Positions 1 to 11,900 are shown, counted from the stretch's first letter. The stretch is 64,000 nt of DNA from Cornus controversa (GCA_026545225.1 CM048847.1:9914501-9978500), one strand, 5' to 3'. Made by a program: numbers and translations. Notes: a model not told the origin generated them from the letters alone.

Positions 1-200
1 ATTATCCCTTCAAGGTCCCTTAGTGCATTTCGGTGTCACTTTATTGTCCCTTAGTGTCCTTCGGGGCCACTTTATCGCCCCTTGGGGGTCCCTTAGTGCA
101 CTTCGGTGTCACTTTATCGTACTTTCGGGGTCCCTTAGTGCACTTCGGGGTCACTTTATTGTCCCTTTGGGGTCCCTTAGTGCCCTTCGGGGTCACTTAG
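1..200. repeat. 42-bp tandem repeat (left edge outside window)
   Basis: Five successive copies of a unit beginning CCCTTAGTGCACTTCGG start near 17, 48, 90, 132 and 174. The last three intervals are exactly 42 bp and the first is about 31 bp. Because 42 is a multiple of three, the repeat holds a periodic reading frame that is not evidence of a gene. The array is cut at 200 by the retroelement that follows and resumes briefly at 6921. Confidence 0.85.
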
Positions 201-707
201 TGATGTAGGACAATTGGCTTTGGAGTTTGAAGAAGAGATTGACTGAAAATTGGCAAAACGCGCTGGTCCGAAGAAACGGGCATAACTTTTCTCTCGGTTG
301 TCAAAATAACTATTATAATATGTTTTCGGAAAGGGGATTGAGAGCTCTATACGACTTAACTAAGGTGGAACCCGATTGAGATCATTTTTATCCTGAATTC
401 CACTCTAAGGAGGTCTGGCGAGAGGTTCAAGTTTTAGTGTTTTCTTTCCTTTTTCGTTTTCTTTGGAAATAGATTTTTCTTTTCCTGTTAGGATTAGAAT
501 TTCTACAAGTTTCCTTTATTTTTAAGTTTCCTAGTACTATTAGGATTATGATTTCTCTATTATAAATATATGTACTGCCATAGGGCAGAGATCAATCAAT
601 TTATCAATAAAGTTTACTTTGGTTTATAATTAATTATGTTGGTGGATTCCAGTTTCTCTGTTCTTAGGGTTTACGCTGGTAACCCTTTATACTTCCGTTC
701 TGCATCA
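201..707 (+). repeat. 5' LTR of the CRM-like element
   Basis: 507 bp, TGATGTAGG to CTGCATCA. It is directly repeated at 6412-6920 with about 8% difference. A TATA-like stretch (TATTATAAATATATG, near 560-575) lies upstream of a probable transcription start. Confidence 0.9.
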
Positions 708-709
708 AG

Positions 710-721
710 TGGTATCAGAGC
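710..721 (+). other. Primer binding site, tRNA-Met type
   Basis: TGGTATCAGAGC lies two bases after the 5' LTR and matches the initiator tRNA-Met 3' end used by many plant LTR elements. Confidence 0.9.
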
Positions 722-728
722 ATAAGGA

Positions 729-1945
729 TTTGCCTTGTACGATGGTCAACAACGAAGATGGAGGAGTTAACCCTGGCGACACTGGTTGTAGGGATGCAGA
801 TATATGGGTAGCGATTAACGAGCAGCGACAGGCGATGGAAAGGTTGACGGCCACGTTACAGCAACTGATGAAGCGACAGCCTAATCCCGACATCCCTATT
901 GGTAACACTCAAGCCCCTGCCAATAGAGTTAGAGTCGAGGGAGTTGCCCTTGGCCGCCCTGGAGGTGGACATCCGCCTAGAGCGGCGAGACACGAGTAGT
1001 TCGAAGATTTGAGTGATGAAGACTCTGATGAGGACGTGCGGGTCACCAAGGGATTTGTCAACAAAATCGAAACCAAAATCAACTTGACTATAGAATACGT
1101 ATAGACATACCGCTGTTCCATGGTAAATTACAGATTGAAGAATTTCTGGACTAGATTTCTGAGGTTGAGAGGTTTTTTGAGATGACCAAAGTTACGGAGG
1201 ATCGACAAGTCAAGATGGTGGCGTATAAGTTAAGAAGTGGGGTTGTTGTTTGGTGGGAGAAGTTGCAAAACGATAGGTGACGACAAGGCAAGACTTCTAC
1301 ACGAACCTGGAGGAGAATGAAACAACTTCTGATGAGCAGGTTTTTACCCCTAGATTATAAGCTATTTATTTTCCAGAATTACCAGAATTGTGTTCAGGGT
1401 AATAGGACAATTGCGGATTATACTAAGGAGTGGACCAGGCTGTCAGTTCGTAATAACCTGAATGAGACTAAGGGATAGCAGGTTTCCAGATACTTAGCAG
1501 GATTGAAGTCTACCATTCAAGACAAATTGGACTGAAAGTTGTTTGGACAGTGGATGAGGCACAAAACATGGCCTTGAAAGCAGAGTTAATGGAGAAGGCA
1601 TCCAATCGATTTTCCTACTACAAGAAGGACATGACTGGGACGTCCAATCTAGTTACAAACAGGAATAGATTTCCACCAGGCGATGGGCAGAATTATCAGT
1701 CTAAAACTGCTACAGATCAGACTTAAAGGGGTTCATCTTCTAGTAATAGCCATGCTGGGACGCGTCTGACAGCAGCAGCTACGAAGGAAGCCCCACGGAT
1801 GGCACCAAACCCATATGCTAAAATAGGCAATTTGAAGTACTATAGGTGCGGCCAACCAGGCCATTGTTCGAATGAATGTCCAGCCAGAAAACTAGTGAAT
1901 TTCATGGATATTGGGGAAAACGACGAGTACGATCAGGATATTGAA
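729..1945 (+). mobile_element. gag region of the CRM-like element (broken)
   Basis: The region begins just after the primer site. It contains a gag-like middle part and ends with a zinc knuckle near 1847-1890, of form Cys-x2-Cys-x4-His-x4-Cys ([11 protein letters not shown]). Gag coats the element's RNA in virus-like particles and the knuckle binds nucleic acid. The region is interrupted several times. Confidence 0.75.
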
Positions 1946-2065
1946 GAAGGAGTAGGCATTGACGAACTCCTGGATGATGCAGAAATTACAGAGGAACAGG
2001 GAGAGCATGTCAACTGTGTGATTCAGCGAGTCATGTGTTTAATGAAACTGGAGGATTTCTCACAA

Positions 2066-3990
2066 AGAAATAATATTTTTAAGGCTTGCTGCAGTGTCCA
2101 GGGCAAAGTCTGTGATTTAATTGTTGATAGTGGAAATTATGAGAATTTTGTGTTCAAAAAACTAGTGGAACATCTGAAACTATAGGCAGAAAAACATCCA
2201 AAGTCGTATGCGATTGGGTAGATTTAGAAGGGGCCTAAAACGAATGTGACAGAGGTGTGTAAAGTTCCTATTTCAATTGGGCAGCATTACTGAGATGAGG
2301 TGGTTTGTGATGTAGTCGACATGAATGCTAGTCACGTGTTAATGGGACGACCATGGCAGTTTGATGTGGATATCACCTACAGGGGGTGCGATAATTTTTG
2401 TCTTTTCAGTTGGGATGGCAGGAAGATTGCAATGGTTCTGAAGCAGAGTTCCGGTGGTGGTTCAACTAAGGCCACACTAGAAGAGCAGTCCTTAGTCTCT
2501 TTAGTCACGTCAGTAACTGAGTTGGAATCTGAAGTTAAGGAGGCACAGGAGGTACATGTTGTGGTTGTGCGAGCTCTAGTGATAGAAGGCAAGGAAGAGT
2601 AGAGAGTTGTGTTACCCAAGGAGGTGCAGTCCTTGTTGATTAAATTTAGTGAGTTGGTGTCTGAAGAGTTACTAAATAATCTTTCACCGTTGAGAGATAG
2701 TCAGCACCATATTGATTTAGTTTCGGGAGCAAGCTTACCAAATTTGCCACACTATCAGATGAGTCCCAAGGAGAATAAGATTTTACAGGCTAAAGTGGAA
2801 GAATTGTTGCAGAAGGGGTTCATTAGAGAGAGCATGAGTCCTTGTGCTATTCCTGCATTACTAGTCCCAAAGAAAGATGGCAGTTGGAGGATGTGTGTTG
2901 ATAGTTGCAAGATCAACAAGATAACTGTCAAATACAGCTTTCCAATTCTGCGATTGGATGACATGCTAGATATGTTAGAGGGTTTGAAGTTGTTCTCAAA
3001 GATCGACCTACGAAGTGGATACCATCAAATTCGGGTCAAACCTGGTGACGAATAGAAGACCGCTTTCAAAATAAAGGATGGACTCTACGAGTGGCTGGTT
3101 ATGCCTTTCGGATTGTCCAACGCGCCTAGTACTTTTATGCGGCTTATGAACCAGGTATTGCGACATTTCATTGGAAAATATGTAGTCATCTATTTTGATG
3201 ACATACTGATTTACAGTTAGAGTGAGAAAGATTATATGGAGCATCTACGGGTTGTGTTAGAGGTGTTATCCGAAAATAAGCTGTTTATCAACTTTAAAAA
3301 ATGCAGTTGGCTGACAGAAAGATTGTTATTCCTTAGGTATGTGGTCAGTTCGGAGGGAATAATGGTTGATGATGAAAAGGTGAGAACCATTCATGATTGG
3401 CTTACACCAAAGACAGTGGGAGAGGTGAGGAGTTTCCATGGGTTGGTGACTTTTTATCGTCGATTTATTAGGGATTTTAGCAGTATTGTGGCTCCTATTA
3501 CAGAGTGCTTAAAGAAGGGTAAGTTTTAATAGGGTGAAGATGCTGACACAACTTTTGCAGTCATTAAAGAAAAACTATGCACTACTCCTGTTTTGGCTTT
3601 ACCCAGTTTTGAGAAACTATTCGAGGTGGAGTGTGATGCTAGTGGAATTGGGATTGGAGCAGTTCTGTCACAAGAGAAGAGACCAGTGGCATTTTTTAGT
3701 GAGAAACTTAGTGATGCACACCGAAAGTGGAGTACCTATGACCAAGAATTTTATGCTATTGTCTATGCTCTGAAGCATTGGGAGCACTATCTGATTCAGC
3801 GAGAATTTATTCTTTACACTGATCACCAAGCTTTGAAGTATCTAAACAGTCAGAGGAGTTTAAGTAATATGCATGCTCGGTGGGTGACCTATATGCAGAA
3901 GTTTCCTTATGTGCTGAAACACAAATCTGGGATTCTGAATAAGGTGGCAGATGCATTAAGTCGACGCGTGAGTTTACTGATCACTATGCA
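2066..3990 (+). mobile_element. Protease, reverse transcriptase and RNase H region of the CRM-like element (broken)
   Basis: An aspartic protease motif (VDSGN) appears near 2125. The reverse transcriptase follows from about 2760: [13 protein letters not shown] near 2870, then [15 protein letters not shown] near 3000, and the polymerase YFDD-type motif near 3190. RNase H runs from about 3615 ([14 protein letters not shown]) to about 3970 (KVADALSRR). The order protease-RT-RNase H is that of Ty3/Gypsy elements. The region is broken several times. Confidence 0.85.
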
Positions 3991-4975
3991 GCAAAAGATT
4001 ATTGGGTTTGAGTTCTTGAAAGAGTTGTATTCTGATAATGAAGATTTCTCTAAGGTATGGGAAAAATGTGGTCGTAGACAGACAGAGGGAGAATTTCATT
4101 TGGTTGAAGGGTACCTGTTCCGTGGTAATCAGTTATGTATTCCTTGGAGCTCTTTGAGGGAGAAGCTGATTCGAGAGTTGTATGGTGCAGGTTTGAGTGG
4201 TCACTTGGGGCGTGACAAGACTATCAGTGGGATAGCCGAGCGGTATTATTGGCCTCAGTTGAAACGCGACGTGGGTAACCTTGTTCGCAAGTGTTATGTT
4301 TGTCAGACTTCTAAGGGGCAGGCTTAGACTATAGGTCTTTACATGCCTCTACCTGTATCGAATGCCATATGGGAGGATTTATCGATGGATTTTATTTTGG
4401 GTCTTCCACATACTCAGCATGGAGTAGACTCTGTGTTTGTTGTGGTTAATAGGTTCTCCAAGATGAGACATTTTATCCCTTGTCGGAAGACATCTGATGC
4501 ATCACATATGGCTTAATTGTTCTTTCGTGAGGTGGTCTGTTTATATAGAATTCCTCAGTCTATAACCTTTGATAAGGATTCAAAATTTCTTAGCCATTTT
4601 TGGGTTACGTTGTGGCAGTGGATGGATACTACTCTAAAGTTCAGTAACACTACGCACCCGCAGACAGACGGGCAGACTGAGAATCTGAATCAAACACTGG
4701 GGAATTTAATTCGGAGCATTTGTGGTGACAAGCCTAAATAGTGGGATTTAGTTCTGGCACAAGTCAAATTTGCGTATAACAATGCAGTTCACACTGCTAC
4801 TGGTAAATCTCCTTTTGCTTTAGTGTATCGACAGCCTCCTAAGCATGCGTTAGACCTGGCACATCTTCCCAAGGTCACTGGAACAAGTGTTGCTGTTGAG
4901 AACCTGGCTGAGCAAGTTCGCGATGTTCAGGCTGAGGTAATGGCGCGGTTAGAGGAGAAGAATGGGAAGTATAAA

Positions 4976-6113
4976 TTTAATACCCCACTCCAACACATGG
5001 TATGATATTGTCCGCTTTGGGCCTAAGCCTGCACGATTTTGCTCTTGGGTTGTACCCCAAAAGGCCTCATACCATTTGAAGAGAACATACTACATATAAG
5101 CACATTCCCTTTTCCACACCCAGGCAATGTGGGATTGGGCACCCTGTACCCTGTCAGTATGGTAGCTCAGCCCAGTGTCTATCTTTGCACCCGCCCACTC
5201 ACACCCGTCCACAAGGGTTACAATAATCCACCCCCTACGAGGCCCGACGTCCTCGTCGGCACACTTCCGGCTGGGTTCAGGCTCTGATACCAACTATAAT
5301 ACTCCACTCCAACACATGGTATGATATTGTCCATTTTGGGCCATAGCCCGTACGGTTTTGCTCTTGGGTTATACCCCAAAAGGCCTCATACCATTTGAAG
5401 AGAACATACTATATAGAAGCACATCCCCTTTTCCACACCTAGGCGATGTGGGATTGGGCACCCTGTACCCTGTCAGTGTGGTAGCTCAGTCTAGTGTCTA
5501 TCTTCGCACCCGCCCACTCACACCCGTCCATAAGGGTTACTACAACTATAATACCCCACTCTAACACATGGTATGATATTGTCCGCTTTGGGCCTGAGCC
5601 CGCACAATTTTGCTCTTGAGTTTTACCCCAAAAGGCCTCATACCATTTGAAGAGAACATACTACATATAAGCACATCCCCTTTTCCACACCCAGGTAATG
5701 TGGGATTAAACACCCTGTCCTGTCAGTATGGTAGCTCACTCCAGTGTCTGTCTTCGCACCCACCCACTAACACCCGTCCACAAGGGTTGCTACAATCTAC
5801 CCCCTACGAGGCCCAATGTCCTCGTCGGCACACTTTCGACTAGGTTCAGGCTCTGATACCAATTGTAATACCCCACTCCAACACATGGTATGATATTGTC
5901 CACTTTGGGCTTGAGCCCGCACAGTTTTGCTCTTGGGTTTTACCCCAAAAGGCCTCATACCATTTGAAGAGAACATACTACATATAAGTACATCCCCTTT
6001 TCCACACTCAGACGATGTGGGATTGAGCACCCTGTACCCTGTCAGTGTGATAGCTCAGCCCAGTGTCTGTCTTCGCACCCGCCCACTCATACTCGTCCAC
6101 AAGGATTGCTACA
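4976..6113 (-). mobile_element. TRIM tandem array: four LTRs with two internal segments
   Basis: LTR copies lie at 4976-5222, 5295-5544, 5547-5794 and 5864-6113, each about 248 bp, TGTAATACCCC to TACA in window orientation. Two tiny internal segments (5223-5294 and 5795-5863) each end with GCTCTGATACCA. This is the reverse complement of a tRNA-Met primer site, so the element lies on the minus strand. A purine-rich tract next to the other LTR end fits a polypurine tract. The second and third LTRs are separated by only 2 bp. The whole array is flanked by ATAAA (4971-4975 and 6114-6118), so it arrived, or grew from one insertion, inside the integrase region of the CRM-like element. Terminal-repeat retrotransposons in miniature encode no protein and are known to form such arrays. 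Confidence 0.9.
5281..5292 (-). other. TRIM primer binding site (first internal segment)
   Basis: Minus-strand TGGTATCAGAGC sits next to the LTR starting at 5295. The equivalent site in the second internal segment is at 5850-5861. Confidence 0.85.
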
Positions 6114-6398
6114 ATAAAGCTACAACAGATGTGAAGAGATGTAAGAAATTATTCACTGAGGGTGATCAGGTTATGGTGTTTCTATGTAAGGAAAGGTTCT
6201 CAGTTAGTTCCTATAACAAGTTGAAGCCAAGGAAATATGGGCCGTACAAGGTGATCAAGAAGATTAATGACAACGCCTATATGATTGACTTGTCTGCTGA
6301 TATGAACATATCTTGTACTTTCAATGTAGCTGACCTTTATGGGTTTAGTGATGATGTTCCACTTTATCCAAATTACAACTCGAGGTCGAGTTCTTCGC

Positions 6399-6411
6399 AG
6401 GTGGGAAAGAC
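6399..6411 (+). other. Polypurine tract of the CRM-like element
   Basis: AGGTGGGAAAGAC lies directly before the 3' LTR, the place where plus-strand DNA synthesis starts. Confidence 0.6.
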
Positions 6412-6920
6412 TGATGTAGGACAATTGGCTTTGGACTTTGAAGAAAAGATTGATTAAAAATTGGCAAAACGCGTTGGTCCGAAGAAACGAGCATAACTTT
6501 TCGCTCGATTGTCAGAATAACTATTATAATATGTTTTTGGAAAGGAGATTGAGAGCTCTATATGAATTAACCAAGGTGGAACCCGGTTGAGATAGTTTTC
6601 ATCCTCAAATTCACACTCTAAGGCGGTCTGGTGGGAGGTTCAAGTTTTAGTGTTTTCTTTTCTTTATTGTTTTCTTTGGAAATAGATTTTTCTTTTCCTG
6701 TTAGGATTAGAATTTCTACAAGTTTCCTTTAATTTTAGGTTTCCTAGTATTGTTAGGATTATGATTTCTCTATTATAAATATATGTACTGCCATAGGGCA
6801 GAGATTAATCAATTTATCAATAAAGTTTACTTTGGTTTACAATTAATTATGCTGGTGGATTCCGGTTTCTGTGTTCTTAGGGTTTATGCTGGTAACCCCT
6901 TATACTTCCGTTCTGCGTCA
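6412..6920 (+). repeat. 3' LTR of the CRM-like element
   Basis: 509 bp, TGATGTAGG to CTGCGTCA. It is about 92% identical by eye to 201-707 and is followed by the duplicated target CTTAG and a remnant of the 42-bp repeat. Confidence 0.9.
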
Positions 6921-7063
6921 CTTAGTGCAATTCGATTTTTTTTTTATTTCTCACATTTTTCTTTTCTTGTTAGGTAAACAACCTTTGACATCTGCCAATC
7001 ATGATTTTCTTCAAAAGCTTTGATATAAACACCATAACCATTTTAAAATAAGAGAATGATGTC
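6921..7063. other. Remnant of 42-bp repeat, then T-rich spacer before the PMD gene
   Basis: CTTAGTGCAATTCG continues the 42-bp unit for about 20 bases. The rest is T-rich sequence with no recognisable signal. An AG|GT-like site (TTGTTAGGTAAAC, about 6968-6980) could be an intron border of the following gene, but this is weak. Confidence 0.4.
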
Positions 7064-8424
7064 ATGGAGCAAGGAACTACACTTGATGTAGGGACCCCAC
7101 TAGTTGGTCATTTTGCTCCACGGGTGTCTCCGCCTAATGCTTCATACCACTTGTCACAATGGTTCAAAGAATTTTCCTGCATGCTTGTGAATCTTGTCTA
7201 TAATAAGAATAAGGTACGGGCATTAGTTTCAGATGCTTTAGTGTTGAAATCTACATTTCACGAAGTTGAAGAAGAAGAACCTGAGCAATTTTCACTCTTG
7301 GGTCATAAAATGCATGCCAGAGAAATAGAATGGGGTGTTTCCTTTAAAGCTTCTGTTGACTTAGCGTACACACAAGGTTATTGGGAATGGTCAGAGGACA
7401 TTTTGGGTCATGACAGCAAATTCCTTAGAGACAAAAATTATATAGCGCTATGTTTGCTTCTTTGTTCTCATATGATCGATATGTGAATGTAATCATAGCC
7501 TTCCTTAAGTCTTGGTGCCCCTCAACCAATACACTCCACTGCTCAATTGGGGAGCTATTGATTTCCCTTCGCGATCTATATTTGATTGGAGGACTCCCAT
7601 TTTATGAAATTTTTTACAAAGAAGTCGTTCCTTGTGTAAAGGAATTATCTGCTATTGACAAAGATGAAAATTCTCTTCTTCCTTTGCATTGTCGGTACTT
7701 ATTTTTAGCTTTCCACAAACTTTCCAAGTAATATAAATGGGACCAGATTGTGAAAATTTCTGAATGGCCAAAGTTTTGGTTTAGAGGCGCCACTAAGTAT
7801 AGTAAACCATCGTCGAGAAGAGGATCGAGAAACAAGACTCAACATTCCAAAGAGACTCACAACCCTTCTGGAATAATTGATCCCGTTAAGAATTTGTCAC
7901 CACAAGAAGATGAGATGTTTACCAGTCTTGGAATAGAACCAGAGATGAGGAATAAAACTTATTTAGCAGCATTCATAGCATGTTGGTTATGCAAATTTGT
8001 CTTGCCTACCAGTCTTGGAAATATAATTCATCCTAAAGTGTTCAAGATTGCTAGCATGATGGCGGACGGTAATAAATTCTGTCTTTTTGTTCCCATTCTA
8101 GCCAGCATTTATAGAGGTTTAAACGATATTGTTTCTTCCCTTGATCCTGAAAACTCTAACATGTCATTCCCCATACATTATGTATATGGTTGGTTAACTG
8201 AATACTTTAAAACAAACTTTTTTGTCCCAAACCGTAATTACCTGCCTCAAATAACTTGGTACGCGGAAGGGTCTATGAAACATTTTGATGAGACAGAGGC
8301 CCAAGAGTTGTTCAAAGTTTTCTACTCTCCTCTGTTCCTGGGTTTCACCATTTGTGATCTTGGTGTTGTGTATTTTTTCTTAAATTTGTTCATATGTTAT
8401 GTTCTTGGTTCTGATTGTAGTTGA
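7064..8424 (+). pseudogene. Plant mobile domain (aminotransferase-like) protein, broken copy
   Basis: Three open stretches (7064-7486, 7450-7731, 7750-8424) together read like the plant mobile domain family, the MAIN/MAIL-related proteins annotated as aminotransferase-like. Typical blocks are WCPSTNTLH, IGGLPFYEIFY, YLAAFIACWLCKFV, KIASMMADG, VPILASIYRGLN and IHYVYGWLTEYF. Family members are nuclear proteins linked to silencing and genome stability, and some copies are carried by transposable elements. The frame changes once near 7440-7486 and is stopped once near 7730. After about 8370 the similarity fades, probably at an intron. The domain ends before the carboxy-terminal part usually found, so this is a decayed gene or a captured fragment. 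It could be cargo of the DNA transposon whose other parts lie at 22773-27631. Confidence 0.75.
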
Positions 8425-8923
8425 TTCATATGGGTTTTGATTTCTTTTCTATATTTGAATCTGCTATTTACATACCAAGTTTTTCTGTTATGAGTATTTA
8501 AATTATGTTTCTCAGAATGGGTCTTGTCATATCCATTTTTTTCCTATTCTAAGTATATAAATTATGTTTCTCTGTTCTGATTGTAGAAATGACATTATTC
8601 TGGTATGCACCACCCATATTCTTTTTTTCTCTCTTCCCTTCTTGATTTACTTTTTATTTTTATTTTTTATTTTTATAAGTTTCTTGTTTTCATTTTTATG
8701 ACCATCTTATTCATTATGGATTCTGTAGAGTATATAACCACTTTTGAAACTAATGCTAACTCCATAAACTTGGTTAAGTTGTTTGAAAACTATTTTTGTA
8801 GGTAATGACTTACGTGGAAATTAAAATTTATTATGGTTAAAATGAAAATTTTAAAAAGCCTGTATTACTCTGACAAAGATCAAAGTAGAGCGCATATATT
8901 TCTGGTTAAGAAATTTGATAATA
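8425..8923. other. Non-coding stretch, probably intronic
   Basis: T-rich sequence with polypyrimidine and GTAG-like borders. The phrase AAATTATGTTTCTC occurs twice (near 8500 and 8560). No coding signal was seen. It is cut at 8923 by the next retroelement. Confidence 0.3.
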
Positions 8924-11900
8924 TGTAAGGACCGTGACCATTTTTGGCTTTTCTTTAATTTCATTTATTATCATAATAATATTTTAAATGATTGCTTATG
9001 TGTTTTAAAGGTATAATAAATGTTTAGATAACTTATTTAAGGTTTGGGAAAGTTTTTGGATCATTTGGCAAAAGTTAACTTTTTCGAGTTCAGTTAACCC
9101 GGGCGCGCGGGCCTTGTTGACCCAGAAAATTTGAAATTATCGAAATGACTTCAAGTTCGGAGGGTAACTTAGATAAAATATTTGACGTGCAACAGAATCA
9201 ATTTTGTGTGAATAGGAGTTACGGAACTTCGAAAATAAGCCCGGGAAGGTTTAGGGAAAATGTGATGGTATTTCTATAAAAAGAAGTAGGTCATGTTGCT
9301 ATAAATAGTAAAGTGAGTGAATGTATTTCATTCCTTCTCATTCAACAGCCGTGAGTGAACCTATATATATATATATATATGTATGTATCTTCATCACCTA
9401 CCTCCTTCTTCATCATAGTAGAGGGTAAGGTGAGAATTAGAAGGAGCCAAAGAAGAGAGAAATGATCTATGCATCAAGGGCTCAAGATTGGTCTGATCAA
9501 AATCATCTTCGGATAAAGTTGGGTTTTGGGGAGATTTTAGCTTGAAATTGAGGTAGGGGTATTCTCTCTATCTTATTATCGATTTATTAAGAATTGATAT
9601 GGGTTATATTATTTAGCGTGTTTAGAGTTGCTAGGATGTGAGTCTTGCACTTTTAATTGGGTCAATTTATGCTAATTGTTGATATTATTGAATTCATGAG
9701 TATTGAATTGTGTTTATATGTTTAAATGTTGTTAATTGTAGAAGGATGTTGTTTTATAACAAGAATTATGGAGTAGAGATCATGATGTGCATAATGCTTG
9801 TTACGTGTTTGATAATATGCATGAAAATAATCATTTATTTAAATGTTGTATTATTATATGCATGAAATTACATGTGTTAGCATGGAATTTAAGAGGCTTA
9901 TGATACATTTGAATTGTGGAATTGTTACATTGGGATATGCATGGAATTATATGTTTTAGCATGTGAATTAACTGGCTTATGATGCACTTGAAATTGTATG
10001 TGTTACCATACTTAAAACCTATGTGATTTGTTGTTGATTTTGGGAATATGTCAAAAATGTAAAAGAGCTCACAGCCCAGAACTTGGCCAAGGGGTTTTGT
10101 CTAGACCTTCGGGTTAGTAGCTCGTAAAGTAGAATATTTGGAGTTTGTCTAGACCCTTGGGTTTTAGCCCATGAAGAAGAATATTTGGGGAAAAGTTGCT
10201 CAAAAAGCTTTTGAACTGCGAACTACGACTACTCCCACCCTTGTGAGATTTTGAAATTTATGTGGTTTGGTGTTTAAGTGTTATTATTGATTTGTGATAA
10301 TCATATTGGTGTTTCGTGGCATTTTTCTTGAATTTTAATAATGCTGAACATGTTTCCCATTTAAGTTTTGAATTTGAAATCTCATTGAGCATGTGCATTG
10401 TTGTATGCCATGTAGCATAGGAATGCCATGAAATCATTTCATGTGCATTGAAAGTATGCCATATAGTATAGGAATACCATACTTGCATTCATGTAGGTTG
10501 CATCGAGTTGATGCTTAGGTTGGTTTGGGTACCTCTACTGAGCAGCCATGGTGCTCACCCCCCTCCCCCAATCATTTTTACTGATAAGGCACCGATCGTG
10601 GATGGAGCTTGAGGAGCCGGAGAGATGAAACCTATATTTCGTCGTATCATTATGTTATATTTTTGTATGCAATGTTAAGGCATTTATCTAAACTTCTATT
10701 TGGATTTAAGTATTGGAATTGATATGTATGAGCCATGTTTGGCACTTGAAACGCATTGAGGACAATGTATGGATTTATGTTCAAATTAGATTATTTTCCT
10801 TTACATTTTAAGATTTCTATCGTTTAGTTAAAAATGTGGATTTTGGAAGGATGTTTAATGAAATGTATGTTTGACATCGAACGTATGATTTTTAGTGTTT
10901 TATTCATGTTTCGATGTTGTATGAGATGATATGATGATTTGGAAAGCAATCAGAGTATGAATTGCATGCATGGTGAGTACTTGAGGGAAATTATGCAGAA
11001 AGTTTAGGCTTAGTAAGTTTCAGCCGACTAAAAGTTCACTTTGAGCTTGCTGAAAGTCTATTTTGAGCTTGCTGAATGTCGATGATAAGCGTTGAATGTT
11101 ATACATTCTCGCACCTTTACTTATGTATCTTGATCCCATAGCTGCATATATTGTACAGTTTATACGTATTTTTATGTTTTTGATGATTTCAGGTTCAAAC
11201 TCAGAATGTGGCGTAATTTGACTCCTTTATTAGTCCAATAATGCATTCTTAATTCCTATCATCCTTCATGGAGAATCTACATTAAGGAATAGTGAATGGT
11301 GGGTCAAGACTGGAGTCGAAAAGTTAAAAAGTTGAAGATCTGTAGAAGAAGGAGGATCGATGCATCAAAGTCTCTACTTCGATGCATCGAAGTCCCATCG
11401 CCTGAACCTACTGAAGATATTTTTCTGCAGATATTTTCTCCACTTGCCACTTATCTAATTTTGCTTGGATAAAGCCTTGCACATAATTTCTATAATATTT
11501 TGAGTCTCAGATCAGTTATATAGCTAGAGAATATGTAATAAACATGAGACACACAATTCTTGTAATAGAGAGCATAGTTTAGAATTCTAGAGAGAGAAAG
11601 TGAAGTTCTAGAGAGGGAAAGCTTCAAAGAGGGCTTTGTAAGGCCTTGAAGACCATTTTGAGAATGGAACCAGCTCTGTCTATGGAGTGTTTCTAGCCTC
11701 ACATGATCAACTAATCCTTCTCTAGGATTTTGACAAATCCAAGCTTTGTAAATATGTTCTAACTTCAATGAATTGAGGATTTTTATGTATTTGATGTATA
11801 TGTCTCTTGCCTTGAGCCTTATATATAAGTTTATAATTTTTTCATGTTCATGTGTGGTGATTTATCTTCTTATCTTAGAATGCTTAAATTTCTCACATGA

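Larger units (their letters stand above)
4030..6460 (+). mobile_element. Integrase region of the CRM-like element, split by a TRIM array and running into the 3' LTR
   Basis: The zinc-binding H2C2 part is visible at about 4195-4320 (HLGRDKT ... CYVCQ), and core motifs near 4560-4740 ([20 protein letters not shown]). The carboxy-terminal part resumes after the TRIM array at 6114 and stays open to about 6457, that is, 46 bases inside the 3' LTR. Such an overlap is known for CRM-type centromeric chromoviruses. No chromodomain is visible. The region is broken. Confidence 0.75.
201..6920 (+). mobile_element. Ty3/Gypsy LTR retrotransposon, CRM-like chromovirus, old and broken
   Basis: Two LTRs (201-707 and 6412-6920) enclose recognisable gag, protease, reverse transcriptase, RNase H and integrase segments in chromovirus order. 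The LTRs begin TGATG and end in CA. The element is flanked by the 5-bp duplication CTTAG (196-200 and 6921-6925). The two LTRs differ at roughly 8% of sites by eye, so it is several million years old at ordinary plant rates. It carries well over ten breaks plus a nested TRIM array at 4976-6113. The CRM assignment is an inference. It rests on TGATG LTR ends, on the absence of a visible chromodomain and on the integrase frame running into the 3' LTR, which CRM elements are known to do. If it is CRM, a centromere-near location is plausible. Confidence 0.9.

Noticed and set aside
23-208. Open frame of 61 codons with 14-residue periodic repeats
   Set aside because: It is produced by the 42-bp tandem repeat, since 42 is a multiple of three. 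No start context or domain.
5039-5843. Series of similar small open frames ([19 protein letters not shown])
   Set aside because: They are translations of the four TRIM LTR copies. TRIMs do not encode proteins.
4976-6113. Regularly spaced repeats that could suggest a CRISPR-like array
   Set aside because: Plant DNA, repeats of about 250 bp with LTR ends, primer sites and a target duplication. It is a TRIM array.
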